64,000 bases of DNA from Arcobacter caeni (GCF_003063245.1 NZ_MUXE01000013.1:1-64000); one strand, 5' to 3'; numbered from the stretch's first letter, positions 38,047-47,884 are shown. Made by a program: numbers and translations. The notes: generated from the letters alone by a model not told the origin.

Positions 38047-39021
38047 ATGAAAAATAAGATTTTAGAGTTAATTAAATCCTCAGCAACAAATGAAAATGAT
38101 TATAAAGCACTAGTAAGTATTTTTAATCTTCATGAGCAACTACAATATGCTACAAATATTAAACAAATGGGTGAAGATATATTTACCTGGTTAAATAAAG
38201 AATTTAATATAGATAATGTTACTTTTTCATTATTTGATGTAAATAAAAATTATAAAGAAATAATTTTAATAAAAGGTCAAGAATTCTATTTAGATGATGA
38301 TTTATCTTACTTTTTTATTATAAATACTCATACAAGTCTAAATGCAACCGTTTCTTTTAGTGCTACTTCAAAAGTACATTTTAAAATTTTAGAAACAAAA
38401 TACGATATTATTGAAGCTGCATTTTTTCAAGTTTCTCCAATAATTCAAAGTGGTATTCTAAAAAAGAATTTTATAGAATCATCATCTTTGGATTCTGTAA
38501 CAAATGTATATAATCGAAATTATTTAATTGAAAATTTGACCACTCATTTAAGATTATCAAATAACAAACAAAATGAAATTTATTTTTTAATGATTGGAAT
38601 TGATCATTTTAAAGCTGTAATTGATGAATTTGATTATGATATTGCAGATAAAGTTTTAATAGAACTTGCAAAAGTAATTCATACAAATATAAATGAATTT
38701 GATATGGTTGGAAGACTAAATGGAGATGAATTTTTAGTTTCTATTTTAAATAATACAAGTGAATATCAAGCTGAAGAATTAGCAAAAAGAATAATTTCTG
38801 ACTTTGCAGAAATTAGTATTTTAGTTAATGAAGAAAAAAAACAATCATTGAAAAAAACTGTTTGTGTTGGATTTGAAGTTTATAGACTACATTCAGATAT
38901 TACGATAACAGACTGTATTAAAAATGCTGATATTGCACTTTATGAAGCAAAAAACAAAGGAAGAAGTCAGTTGTTTAAATTTAGTGATTTAAGTGCCGAA
39001 GATACTATAGATTTATTTTAA
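38047..39021 (+). CDS. Degenerate GGDEF protein, tandem paralogue
   Basis: This 324-residue protein has an N-terminal region of GAF-like pattern (about 25-130) and a GGDEF domain with signature NGDEF at 225-229. The first metal-binding Asp is Gly184 (IGIDHFK), and the guanine-binding Asn is Asp193. The inhibitory-site position reads NEFD, so the RxxD site is lost. It shares with the preceding protein the segment FKAVIDEFDY and the ending EAxNxGRSQ. The two genes therefore arose by tandem duplication. Catalytic activity is doubtful. Confidence 0.8.
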   Translation: MKNKILELIKSSATNENDYKALVSIFNLHEQLQYATNIKQMGEDIFTWLNKEFNIDNVTFSLFDVNKNYKEIILIKGQEFYLDDDLSYFFIINTHTSLNATVSFSATSKVHFKILETKYDIIEAAFFQVSPIIQSGILKKNFIESSSLDSVTNVYNRNYLIENLTTHLRLSNNKQNEIYFLMIGIDHFKAVIDEFDYDIADKVLIELAKVIHTNINEFDMVGRLNGDEFLVSILNNTSEYQAEELAKRIISDFAEISILVNEEKKQSLKKTVCVGFEVYRLHSDITITDCIKNADIALYEAKNKGRSQLFKFSDLSAEDTIDLF

Positions 39022-39058
39022 TCTTTAGTATCTTTTTATATTCTCATCTCTTCTTATT

Positions 39059-39973
39059 TTATAAAACTTTTCTAGCTTTCATATAAACTCTTTTAGGAGC
39101 TGGATAACCCTCAACTGTTTTTGTTTTATCATTAGGAGCTAAGAAATCTTCTAAGCTTTGATCAAAAGACCATTCAGTTTTTCTTTGTTCTTCTGATGTA
39201 GTTACAGTTGTTGCAATTACCTCAATATCTTCAAACCCTGCTCTTTCAAGCCAATTCTTAAGTGCTGGGATTGTTGGTATAAAATAGATATTTGGGATTT
39301 TTGAATATCTTTTATTTGGAGTTAAACATAACTCTTCTTCTCCATCTATCATAAAAGTGTCTATTAAAATCTCACCTTTACTATTTAACCCCTTTGCTAA
39401 AGATTTTAAAGTTCCAACAGGATCAGCTCGATGATATAAAACACCTAACATAAAAATAAAATCAAATTTATGGTTATAAAATTCTAAATGTTCAACACCC
39501 AACATTTCATAAACAATATCTGATTTTACAAAATGATTTATAAATTCGAATTGGTGTAAAGTTAAAGGAGATGGATCAAATCCTACTAATTTTTTTGGTT
39601 TATCTTCAAGCATTCTAAACATATAATAACCATTATTACATCCAATATCAGCCACAACTTTATCTTTTAAATCAAAAAAAGGTCGTATTAAATTGTATTT
39701 TATGTTACTTTGCCATTCACTATCTATTTCTAAATCAAAGATTTTAAAAGGACCTTTTCTCCAAGGGATTAGTGATTTTGCAGTTTGAAGAATAATTTCT
39801 TGTTCTTGAACACTTAAATTCTCTTTTTTGCCAACACTAAACCAATCACCATAATCTATAGATAAATTTTCTTTTTTTATTTTAGAGGCAATTTCTAATT
39901 GTAAATACCAAGGTTCAACATTTTTCCAAGTTCTACATTCACTTTTTTTATTTTGTAATATTTCTAAATTCAT
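39059..39973 (-). CDS. cmoB: tRNA U34 carboxymethyltransferase CmoB
   Basis: Uses carboxy-SAM to convert 5-hydroxyuridine at the wobble position into cmo5U. The 304 residues show the CmoB-specific KGPFKIFDLEIDSEWQS segment near residue 94, the SAM loop VADIGCNNGYYMFRML near 127, and FMLGVLYHRADP near 191. No cmoA (carboxy-SAM synthase) is in the window, though the unassigned methyltransferase at 6158 does not look like it. The gene is isolated and convergent with the GGDEF pair. Confidence 0.9.
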   Translation of the reverse strand: MNLEILQNKKSECRTWKNVEPWYLQLEIASKIKKENLSIDYGDWFSVGKKENLSVQEQEIILQTAKSLIPWRKGPFKIFDLEIDSEWQSNIKYNLIRPFFDLKDKVVADIGCNNGYYMFRMLEDKPKKLVGFDPSPLTLHQFEFINHFVKSDIVYEMLGVEHLEFYNHKFDFIFMLGVLYHRADPVGTLKSLAKGLNSKGEILIDTFMIDGEEELCLTPNKRYSKIPNIYFIPTIPALKNWLERAGFEDIEVIATTVTTSEEQRKTEWSFDQSLEDFLAPNDKTKTVEGYPAPKRVYMKARKVL

Positions 39974-40106
39974 GTTGCAATTATAGATATTTAAGTTAAA
40001 ATTCCATCTTAAATTATATATAATTTACAAGAAAATACTAATTCATTAACTAGGGATTAACTTCTAATGAATATAATTAGAAAAATAAAAAATTAAAGGA
40101 TATTTT

Positions 40107-42866
40107 TTGAATCTTTCAAATGTCTTATTCTCTTTTAGGACAACATTAATCTTACTTGCACTTTTAGCAATTGGAGCTGGATATGCTACTTTCATAGAAA
40201 ATGATTTTGGTACATCAACGGCTAGAGTTTTAGTTTATAATAATCTTTGGTATGAAACAATACTTGTACTAACTACAATAAATCTAACAGGTATTATTTT
40301 CAAATATAAAATGTGGAAAAATAAAGCAAGGTTTATTTTTCATAGTTCATTCGTTATTATTTTAATAGGTGCAGCAATAACAAGATATGCAGGATATGAA
40401 GGTATTATGCAAATACCTGAAGGTCAAACTGAAAATAGAATGTTATCGCTAGAACCATATTTACAAGTTACAATAAAAGATGGTGATCAAGTTTATTACC
40501 AAGAATATCAAAAAGAATTTACTACATTATTTAAAAATATGAATAATTTTTCATATATAATACCTTTTGGTGATAAAAAACTCAATCTAACTTATAAAGA
40601 TTTCTTATTTGCAAAAAAAGAGTCTTCTAAAATGGGTCTATTAACAGTAGAAGCCACAATAAATGGAAAATCTCAAGATATTAAACTTCCAGGGTTAAGA
40701 AGTCAAAAAGGTCTTGAAAGAGAACTTATGTTTGATGATATTTCTGTTAAACTTGAGTATGGTTCAAAAATCGTTGAACTTCCTTTTTCTATTAAACTAA
40801 ATGATTTCCAACTTGATAGATACCCAGGAAGTATGTCTCCTTCGTCATATGCTTCTGAAGTTACAGTATTAAAAGAAAATGGGGAAACTTATGATTATAG
40901 AATTTTTATGAATAGAACTATGCATGAAGGTAACTTCTTATTTTTCCAGAGTTCGTACTTTCCAGATGAAACAGGAACTGTATTATCAGTTAATAATGAC
41001 CCAGGAAAATGGCCTACTTATTTAGGATATTTTTTATTAACACTTGGTTTATTATTAAATTTCTTTGATAAAAAATCAAGATTTTGGAAATTAACTAAAT
41101 TTGTTAGTTCAAGAAACTTAGCTTCAATTGCAATTGTCTGTACATTTTTATTTTCAACAAATTCACTTTTTGCAAACGAAGAAGCAGCTAATCCATCAAA
41201 TATAAATGAATTAGCTCAAACTAATCAAATATTAGAATATTTAAATAAATTTAAAGATGAATCAAAATATACATCAGAAAATTTTGCAAAACTTGTTACA
41301 CAAAGTAGTGGTGGAAGAATGAAACCCTTATCTTCACTTAATATGGAAATTATTCAAAAATTAAGTGGAAAAGCTACACTATTTGGAATGAATTCTGATC
41401 AATTAGTTTTAGGAATGCTTACTCGTCCTGATATTTGGAGTGATTTAAAAGTAATAAAAATTAAAACTCCTAAATTAAAAAAATTCTTAGGTGTTGATGA
41501 AAATGAAAAATATATTGCATTTTCAGAAGTATTTAAAGATGGAAAATATTTACTTTCAAGTGAGGCAGAAGCTGCTTTACAAGTTAAACCTATGGATAGA
41601 GGAACTTACGAAAAAGACATTATTCAATTAGATGAAAGATTAAATATCATTTATGCAGTATTTAATGGAAGTTTATTCAATATTTTCCCTAGAGTTCAAG
41701 ATGGAACAGATTACAAAGATAATAACAAATGGTACAATCCACTTGATGCTATGCAAAACTTCAAAAATCAAAATCAAGTAGCTGTTGAAACAATGACTAG
41801 AGGATTTATAAACTCTATTGTTGATAATAACTGGGAAGAAGCTAATAAGTTTTTATCTATGATAACTATTTATGAACAAAAAGCCGGAGCTAGCGTTATT
41901 CCATCTGAAAGTAAAATAAATAATGAAATTATATTTAATAAATTAGATATTTTCTTCAAAGTTACATTAGCTTACTTAGTACTTGGATTTATTATGTTGA
42001 TTGTTGCATTTTTTGTGGTATTTAATCCAAAAATCAAACCAAAGAAAACAACAACTATATTTTTTATTATATTAAGTTTATTATTTGCTGCTCATACATT
42101 TGGAATGGGTTATAGATGGTTTATTTCAGGACATGCACCATGGTCTGATACTTATGAATCATTATTATATATCTCTTGGTCAGCTGTTTTTGCAGGTGTT
42201 TTATTCTTTAGAAAATCACTTTTGGCATTAAGTGCTGCAGTTATTGTTGCAAGTATTTTTATGTTTACAGCACATTTAACAGGAATTGACCCACAAATTA
42301 CAAATCTTGTTCCTGTTTTAAAATCATATTGGTTAACAATCCATGTTTCAATTTTAACAGCATCTTATGGATTCTTTGGACTTGCAGCAATCTTAGGATT
42401 TATGACTTTAATTATGTTTATTTTTAGAAAAAATAGACCTCATATTGATGAAACAATTAAAACAATAACTGCAATAAATGAAATTGCCTTAATCATTGGA
42501 CTTTCTGCTATTACAATTGGAAATTTCCTTGGTGGAGTTTGGGCAAATGAATCATGGGGAAGATATTGGGGCTGGGATCCAAAAGAAACTTGGGCTTATG
42601 TTTCAATCGTAGTTTATGCAATAGTTTTACATTTAAGATTTATAAAAGCTTTATCAACACCATTTGTATTAGCAACTGCTTCATTATTAGCTTTTTCTTC
42701 AATATTAATGACATATTTTGGAGTAAACTTCTACCTATCAGGAATGCACTCATATGCAACAGGAGACCCTGTTCCAATTCCTTCATGGGTTTATTATGTA
42801 TTAACTATTGTTATTGTAACTATTGCACTAGCATTTAGAAATAGAAACTTAAAAGAAACTCTATAA
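40107..42866 (+). CDS. ccsBA: Fused cytochrome c biogenesis protein CcsBA (ResB-CcsA)
   Basis: System II haem exporter and cytochrome c synthetase in one 919-residue chain. The N-terminal ResB/CcsB part has TM segments near 10-30, 50-67 and 78-95, a periplasmic domain and a further TM near 300. The C-terminal CcsA part has the haem-handling WWD motif (ESWGRYWGWDPKETW, about 815-829) and flanking periplasmic His residues in ISGHAPWSDTYES and SGMHSYATG. It would mature cytochromes such as the c-type protein at 48471. Start: TTG with AAAGGA upstream. It ends at a strong terminator. Confidence 0.95.
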   Translation: MNLSNVLFSFRTTLILLALLAIGAGYATFIENDFGTSTARVLVYNNLWYETILVLTTINLTGIIFKYKMWKNKARFIFHSSFVIILIGAAITRYAGYEGIMQIPEGQTENRMLSLEPYLQVTIKDGDQVYYQEYQKEFTTLFKNMNNFSYIIPFGDKKLNLTYKDFLFAKKESSKMGLLTVEATINGKSQDIKLPGLRSQKGLERELMFDDISVKLEYGSKIVELPFSIKLNDFQLDRYPGSMSPSSYASEVTVLKENGETYDYRIFMNRTMHEGNFLFFQSSYFPDETGTVLSVNNDPGKWPTYLGYFLLTLGLLLNFFDKKSRFWKLTKFVSSRNLASIAIVCTFLFSTNSLFANEEAANPSNINELAQTNQILEYLNKFKDESKYTSENFAKLVTQSSGGRMKPLSSLNMEIIQKLSGKATLFGMNSDQLVLGMLTRPDIWSDLKVIKIKTPKLKKFLGVDENEKYIAFSEVFKDGKYLLSSEAEAALQVKPMDRGTYEKDIIQLDERLNIIYAVFNGSLFNIFPRVQDGTDYKDNNKWYNPLDAMQNFKNQNQVAVETMTRGFINSIVDNNWEEANKFLSMITIYEQKAGASVIPSESKINNEIIFNKLDIFFKVTLAYLVLGFIMLIVAFFVVFNPKIKPKKTTTIFFIILSLLFAAHTFGMGYRWFISGHAPWSDTYESLLYISWSAVFAGVLFFRKSLLALSAAVIVASIFMFTAHLTGIDPQITNLVPVLKSYWLTIHVSILTASYGFFGLAAILGFMTLIMFIFRKNRPHIDETIKTITAINEIALIIGLSAITIGNFLGGVWANESWGRYWGWDPKETWAYVSIVVYAIVLHLRFIKALSTPFVLATASLLAFSSILMTYFGVNFYLSGMHSYATGDPVPIPSWVYYVLTIVIVTIALAFRNRNLKETL

Positions 42867-42871
42867 AATTT

Positions 42872-42911
42872 GAGGAACTAACTTAGTTTAGTTCCTCTTC
42901 TTCTTTTTTAC
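42872..42911 (+). terminator. Rho-independent terminator of ccsBA
   Basis: Perfect 10-bp stem GAGGAACTAA/TTAGTTCCTC with a six-base loop, followed by TTCTTCTTTTTTA. Confidence 0.88.
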
Positions 42912-42955
42912 TTAAAACTTAAATTTGCTATAATACAAAAAATCAAAGGAATTTT

Positions 42956-44248
42956 ATGAGTAATAATATAATTGAAATTTTTAAAAAAATAACTACAATA
43001 CCTAGATGTTCAGGAACTCACGAACCATTTATAAACCATATGAAAAACTTATCAAAAGAGTTCGGTTATTTATGTTTAGTTGATAAGACCAATAATATTT
43101 TATGTAAAAAAGAAAATTCAACAGCAAAACTAGCTTTTCAATCTCACTATGATATAGTTTGTTTAAGTGATAATTGTGTTCCACAAATCATTCAAAATGA
43201 TGATATTTTAACAGCCCTTGATTCAACTCTTGGAAGTGATAATGGAATTGGATGTTCATATATGATTGCATTAATGTCAGAGGGGTATGATGGAGAATTT
43301 TTATTTACAAGTGATGAAGAAATAGGACTTATTGGAGCAAATAATTTAGATTTACCTTTAAATGCTTCTTATATGCTAAATCTTGATAGTGAAGAAGAAG
43401 GTGAAATTTGCATTGGTTGTGCAGGTGGAGTTGATATTTTTGCAACAAATTCTAATAAAAAAATCATTCCAAATACGCAAAATCTTGATTTATATGAAAT
43501 AACTATTGGAAAACTTCAAGGTGGTCATAGTGGTGTAGATATTAATAAAAATATTCCAAATGCAATAAAATTAATGGCAATTACTATAAAAGAATGTGAG
43601 GGAAAACTCCTTGATATAAACGGTGGTGAAAGAATCAACTCTATTCCTGTAAATATAAAAGCAATAATTGCCAGTTCAACACACCCTATTTCTAGTCATG
43701 ATAATATGAAAATAGAAAAAATAAATACAAAATCTGAACATTTAAATATCCATGATGATGAAATTATAGATTTCATTTACAATTTTCAAAATGGTGTAAG
43801 AGCCATAAATAAAGAGTTAAATGTAGTTCAAACTTCTATAAATTTAGCAATCATAAAAACAGGAATAGATGAGATTAAATTAGAGATAAGTGGTCGTTCT
43901 ATGGATAACGAAGATTTGAAAAATCTAAAAAATGAAACTACTCAAATGTTAAAAGATTATAATTTTGAAGTAACAACGAATGGAAAATATCCAGCATGGA
44001 AACCTGATATTAACGAATTTACATCAAAAGTTTTAGAAATTTATAAAGAATTTAATCCAAATGCCTCACTTGAAGCAATTCACGCAGGACTTGAATGTGC
44101 AATTTTCAAAGATAAATATCCTTTTATAAAAGTTGCATCAATTGGACCTACAATAAACTTTCCTCACTCTAAAAAAGAACAAGTTTCTATAAAATCAGTA
44201 GAAAATGTGTATGAAATAGTAAAAAGAATAATTCGAGAGATAAAATAA
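42956..44248 (+). CDS. pepD: Aminoacyl-histidine dipeptidase (M20 family, PepD-like)
   Basis: This 430-residue metallopeptidase hydrolyses Xaa-His and other dipeptides in the cytoplasm. The M20 metal ligands are visible: SHYDIV, TLGSDNGIG, the catalytic Glu pair in TSDEEIGLIGA, and LNLDSEEEGE. IHAGLECAIF near the end supplies the last His/Glu. The length is somewhat below E. coli PepD (485). Start: ATG with AAAGGA upstream and a TATAAT at 42929-42934, so it has its own promoter after the ccsBA terminator. Confidence 0.88.
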   Translation: MSNNIIEIFKKITTIPRCSGTHEPFINHMKNLSKEFGYLCLVDKTNNILCKKENSTAKLAFQSHYDIVCLSDNCVPQIIQNDDILTALDSTLGSDNGIGCSYMIALMSEGYDGEFLFTSDEEIGLIGANNLDLPLNASYMLNLDSEEEGEICIGCAGGVDIFATNSNKKIIPNTQNLDLYEITIGKLQGGHSGVDINKNIPNAIKLMAITIKECEGKLLDINGGERINSIPVNIKAIIASSTHPISSHDNMKIEKINTKSEHLNIHDDEIIDFIYNFQNGVRAINKELNVVQTSINLAIIKTGIDEIKLEISGRSMDNEDLKNLKNETTQMLKDYNFEVTTNGKYPAWKPDINEFTSKVLEIYKEFNPNASLEAIHAGLECAIFKDKYPFIKVASIGPTINFPHSKKEQVSIKSVENVYEIVKRIIREIK

Positions 44249-44252
44249 GAGT

Positions 44253-44336
44253 GGTGCCCGTGGTCGGACTCGAACCGACAAGCCGTTAAGCGGTTGATTT
44301 TGAATCAACTGAGTTTACCAGTTTCTCCACACGGGC
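44253..44336 (-). tRNA. tRNA-Leu(CAA)
   Basis: The minus strand folds as a class II tRNA. The acceptor GCCCGTG pairs with CACGGGC, and the CCA is encoded. The anticodon stem GTTGA/TCAAC encloses TTCAAAA, giving anticodon CAA (decodes UUG). There is a variable arm with CCG/CGG and a T arm with GTTCGAGTC. It lies between pepD and the HU gene. The neighbouring trmL product is expected to methylate this tRNA class. Confidence 0.96.
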
Positions 44337-44342
44337 TTAAAG

Positions 44343-44371
44343 TTATAAAAGGCTAAAGAAGCCTTTTATAA
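44343..44371. terminator. Stem-loop between HU and tRNA-Leu
   Basis: 12-bp stem TTATAAAAGGCT/AGCCTTTTATAA with a five-base loop, just after the HU stop on the minus strand. It separates the HU transcript from the tRNA. Confidence 0.65.
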
Positions 44372-44375
44372 AAAA

Positions 44376-44654
44376 TTATTTACCAGATACCGCTTCTTTT
44401 AAAGCTTTACCAACTTTAAATTTAGCAACAGTTGTAGCTGCAACATTAACAGTTTTGTCAGTTCCAGGAACTTTAGCTGTTCTAGCTGCTCTATCAGCAG
44501 TTGTGAATGTTCCAAATCCAATAAAGCTTACAGATTCTTTTTTTACTAATGCCTCTGTAATTGTATCTAATACAGCGTCAACTGCACCCTTTGCATCTTT
44601 TTTAGATAAACCAGCTTTTGCAGCTACTGCGTCGATAAATTCTGCTTTGTTCAT
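44376..44654 (-). CDS. hup: DNA-binding protein HU
   Basis: This 92-residue histone-like dimer bends and compacts DNA. It begins MNKAEFIDAVAAKAGLSKKD, followed by the core SFIGFGTFTTADRAARTAKVP, which forms the base of the DNA-binding arm. The arm normally contains an RNP motif around residues 61-63; here PGTDKTVNVAATTVAKFK occupies that place. The strong AAGGAG ribosome site suggests high expression. Confidence 0.94.
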   Translation of the reverse strand: MNKAEFIDAVAAKAGLSKKDAKGAVDAVLDTITEALVKKESVSFIGFGTFTTADRAARTAKVPGTDKTVNVAATTVAKFKVGKALKEAVSGK

Positions 44655-44775
44655 GGATGAACTCCTTTTATAAAATTAAATTGTGAAAACTTTATAGTAT
44701 TTAAGCTTTGAAATAGCTAAAACTAGGGCATTTCATCAATAAATAAGCAAAAATATTTGTAAAAATATGATTTTT

Positions 44776-45354
44776 TTATTCAAAAGAGGTTTTTATACTC
44801 AAAAGACGGCAAGAATTTTCTAAAATAGCTATCTTTTTTACAAGCTCATGAATATCTCTATCATAAACATAAGTACCTATTCCTTTTATCACCATTATAT
44901 TATTATCCGACTCCTTTAGATATTTTGTAATTTCCAAAGCATTTCTTTTATACCATGTTGAAAAATCGCCTGGGTTATAAATTGAAATCTCTCCGAATGT
45001 CACTTTTCCAAAGAAATCTTCAAAAATAATTTTATCATGCTCAAAAGTATATGCTGTTGTATAAATAGGCATTCCAAACGCTATATATTTTGCTTCATGA
45101 ATATTTGCATAAATTGTCGCATGAATATGTGATTCCATACTTGCAATATTCCATCTATAATCTTGTTTACTAATATTTAAACTACAAAATGAGTTTTCAT
45201 CCATTTCATCAAAAATCGCATCACTTGTATTAATCATAAAATCATGTTGATCAATCTTTGCAGATATTGAACCATGATAAATACCAAAGAAATTTTTTCT
45301 AAACATTGTTAAAGATAAGTCAGCGAGTAATTTCACAGTAGATTTATCAACCAT
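44776..45354 (-). CDS. Class II aldolase/adducin domain protein
   Basis: This 192-residue protein has the aldolase II fold: FGIYHGSISAKI, INTSDAIFDEM, the metal-binding ESHIHATIYANIHEA region (near residue 74), and a later MVIKGIGTYVYDRDIHE. The HGxG of typical enzymes is IKGIGTY, so one zinc-ligand His is not in its usual place. It could be a sugar-phosphate aldolase or epimerase relative; the substrate is unknown. It is divergent from rsmH. Confidence 0.72.
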   Translation of the reverse strand: MVDKSTVKLLADLSLTMFRKNFFGIYHGSISAKIDQHDFMINTSDAIFDEMDENSFCSLNISKQDYRWNIASMESHIHATIYANIHEAKYIAFGMPIYTTAYTFEHDKIIFEDFFGKVTFGEISIYNPGDFSTWYKRNALEITKYLKESDNNIMVIKGIGTYVYDRDIHELVKKIAILENSCRLLSIKTSFE

Positions 45355-45414
45355 TTTAAAAGCCTTAAATATATTTTTAGATATTATATACTAATTTAAA
45401 TAAGGACCGTTTTA

Positions 45415-46317
45415 ATGAATATCCCACACATCCCTGTTTTGTATAAAGAAACATTAGAAGCCTTCATAAATATAAATGATGGATATATAATAGATTGTAC
45501 AACAGGATTTGCAGGTCATAGTAGTGGATTATTAACTTCTAATGAAAATGTAAAATTAATTTGTAATGATCAAGATGATGAAGCTTTAGAATTTAGTAAA
45601 AAAAGATTAGAACCATATATTCAAAGAGTTATTTTCAATAAAGGTAATTTTGAACATGTTATTGATACTTTTAAAGATTATGAAATTAAAGGAATTTTAG
45701 CAGATATTGGTGTTTCTTCTTTACAACTTGATAAATTAGATAGAGGTTTTGGTTTTGATAGTGATACTTTAGATATGAGAATGAATCAAAATCAAAGTCT
45801 AGATGCAGCAACAGTCGTAAATACATATTCTTTAGCTGAGCTTGAAAGAGTTTTCAAAGAATGTGGGGAAGTTCGAGAATATAAAAAGGTTGCATCATTA
45901 ATTTTAAATAATAGACCTTTTACAAGTGCAAAAGAGATTTCAGAACTTTTAAGCAAAAAAATGTCAAAAGGTAAAATTCATCCAGCAACTCTGCCTTTTC
46001 AAGGAATTAGAATAGAAGTAAATAATGAACTTGGAGTTTTAGAACGACTTTTTGATTCTTTAGAAAATGCAAAATTCAAAGATTGTATAGTGGCAATTAT
46101 TTCTTTTCACTCTTTAGAAGATAGAATTGTAAAAAATTATTTTAAAAAGTGGACAAAATCTTGTATTTGTCCAGATAATGTTTTTAGATGTGAATGTGGA
46201 AATAATCACGCTTTAGGAAAAATTTTAACAAAAAAACCTATAATTCCAACTGCACTTGAAATTAAACAAAATCCAAGAAGCAGAAGTTCAAAATTAAGGA
46301 TTTTTAAATTTGACTAA
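45415..46317 (+). CDS. rsmH: 16S rRNA (cytosine(1402)-N4)-methyltransferase RsmH
   Basis: This 300-residue SAM enzyme modifies C1402 of 16S rRNA. It has IPHIPVLYKETLEAF at the start, the SAM loop DCTTGFAGHSSGLL (near 23), ADIGVSSLQLDKLDRGFGF (near 95), LPFQGIRIEVNNEL and SFHSLEDRIVKNYF. All are RsmH signatures. Start: ATG with AAGGA upstream. As in many bacteria it begins a division-linked pair: the next gene starts eight bases before its stop and resembles FtsL. Confidence 0.95.
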   Translation: MNIPHIPVLYKETLEAFININDGYIIDCTTGFAGHSSGLLTSNENVKLICNDQDDEALEFSKKRLEPYIQRVIFNKGNFEHVIDTFKDYEIKGILADIGVSSLQLDKLDRGFGFDSDTLDMRMNQNQSLDAATVVNTYSLAELERVFKECGEVREYKKVASLILNNRPFTSAKEISELLSKKMSKGKIHPATLPFQGIRIEVNNELGVLERLFDSLENAKFKDCIVAIISFHSLEDRIVKNYFKKWTKSCICPDNVFRCECGNNHALGKILTKKPIIPTALEIKQNPRSRSSKLRIFKFD

Positions 46318-46570
46318 ATTAAATGCTAGCAACTCATTATTTATGGTTTTTGTACTATTGTTTGTTGCCCTATTTCTGTACTTTCCTAAAATATATTTAA
46401 GAAGTAATATTTATTATACAAGTAAAGATATAAACAGATTATATGCTCATTATATTTCATTACAAGAAGAAAATATTTTTTTATCACAACAACTTGAAGA
46501 TATGAAATTTAAAAATCAAATTATTGATTCTTTATTATTTAATCCTTTAGAACAAAATAAGCAAAAATAA
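46310..46570 (+). CDS. FtsL-like small membrane protein
   Basis: This 86-residue bitopic protein has a single TM at about 9-28 followed by a coiled coil (INRLYAHYISLQEENIFLSQQLEDM). Size, topology and position directly after rsmH match FtsL of the divisome. FtsL sequences are poorly conserved, so this is an inference from context. The TTG start overlaps rsmH by eight bases. Confidence 0.6.
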   Translation: MTKLNASNSLFMVFVLLFVALFLYFPKIYLRSNIYYTSKDINRLYAHYISLQEENIFLSQQLEDMKFKNQIIDSLLFNPLEQNKQK

Positions 46571-46581
46571 TAACTCTTTTC

Positions 46582-46613
46582 TTTATAAGCTTTAAAAATC
46601 TAAAGCTTATAAA
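46582..46613. terminator. Bidirectional stem-loop between the FtsL-like and NlpC/P60 genes
   Basis: 13-bp perfect stem TTTATAAGCTTTA/TAAAGCTTATAAA with a six-base loop, overlapping the stop of the minus-strand gene at 46607. Confidence 0.6.
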
Positions 46614-47884
46614 ATAACTATTCCTTGAATTCTATTTAATATATTTGTATCTTCATCAAAGTCTTTAATACCTTTTCCTGGTTCTAAAGTCGTAACCATG
46701 GCTTTTCCAATGATATGTCTATATTTTCTTCCATCACTATCTTTTAATCTTACACTCCACATATTATGTAAAACTAAAGGTTCATTTTCTTTAACTCCAA
46801 TATAGAGCATAATATGACCTTTTAAATATACTAAAGTTGAAAAAGGAACACCATTATTTTTTATAAACTCTTTTTTTTCATTGTTAGTTAATTTCGACAT
46901 ATCAAGATATTTCCCATTTGAAAGTTGCGCTTTTGAATTTCTATGTAAGAATTTTCCAAAAGTTGCAAAATAATCTTGAGTAAAACTAGAACAATCTCTA
47001 TTATTTAATAATCCACCCCAACCATAAGGTTCATCAATTAATTGTTTTGCAATTTTGATTCTATTTTCAGAATTAAATGCAAGTGGCATAGATTCAACTT
47101 CATCACTATTTAGGTCAATAAATGAAATATAAGCATTTTGATTATCATCTCTTTTGGCAATAATATATTTATTATTTTTTTTAGGAAAAATTGTAGCAAC
47201 TTTTATATATTCTCTAAATATTGGGTCATAAATTGGAAATTTTTCTTTTACAGAAACAAAATAATTTGAAGTTTTAAACTCTTGAATAAAATTATTATCA
47301 ACATAAGCAATAGTTCCTATTTCAACCCAACCACCTACTGTACTTGATTCTACATAAGCCCAAGCTCTATCTTTTGATAAATGAGAAACAATTAAAGGAG
47401 TATTGATTTTAAGTGAAGAGTTTTGATTATAATCAAATGGAAAACCTTCTCCTGGCTGCGTTGGGTCATAAAACATTGGTGAATTTGTAGGAATAACTCT
47501 AATATTTACATTTTTTAAAGTTATTGCTTTTTTAGCCAAAATATTATAATCATCAAAATTAGAATTTTCTATTTGTTTATCAAACCAAGAAGCTGTTGCT
47601 AATTGATGATTTTCTAAATATACTTTTTTATTTTTATAAGATTGTCCCCACATAGCTTCGATTTTAGAATAAGATACTTTTGTTGAATTCCAAGGTTTAA
47701 AATATTTATCAAAAAAATCTTTTGAAACAATCTCTGAATTAAAAGAGTTATCATTTGCTGTTGTTGCTAAAACTTCAATATCACTATTTTTTACTTGTAA
47801 AACTATGGGTTCTTTTATAGAACATGCATTAAATAATAAAGTTATAACTAAAATAAGTAATATTTGTTTATATGATTTACTCAT
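46607..47884 (-). CDS. SH3-domain NlpC/P60 lipoprotein peptidase
   Basis: This 425-residue lipoprotein would cleave peptidoglycan stem peptides. The signal peptide ends in lipobox LFNAC (near residue 20). An NlpC-associated N-terminal region follows, then two bacterial SH3-type modules (around 135-270, with WAYVESSTVGGWVE). The C40 peptidase domain has catalytic Cys in NNRDCSSFTQDYF and His in LKGHIMLYIG. The domain order resembles four-domain NlpC/P60 proteins of Desulfovibrio. The start is the ATG at 47884, with AAAGGATAA upstream; a longer frame to 47950 has no ribosome site. Confidence 0.85.
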   Translation of the reverse strand: MSKSYKQILLILVITLLFNACSIKEPIVLQVKNSDIEVLATTANDNSFNSEIVSKDFFDKYFKPWNSTKVSYSKIEAMWGQSYKNKKVYLENHQLATASWFDKQIENSNFDDYNILAKKAITLKNVNIRVIPTNSPMFYDPTQPGEGFPFDYNQNSSLKINTPLIVSHLSKDRAWAYVESSTVGGWVEIGTIAYVDNNFIQEFKTSNYFVSVKEKFPIYDPIFREYIKVATIFPKKNNKYIIAKRDDNQNAYISFIDLNSDEVESMPLAFNSENRIKIAKQLIDEPYGWGGLLNNRDCSSFTQDYFATFGKFLHRNSKAQLSNGKYLDMSKLTNNEKKEFIKNNGVPFSTLVYLKGHIMLYIGVKENEPLVLHNMWSVRLKDSDGRKYRHIIGKAMVTTLEPGKGIKDFDEDTNILNRIQGIVIL

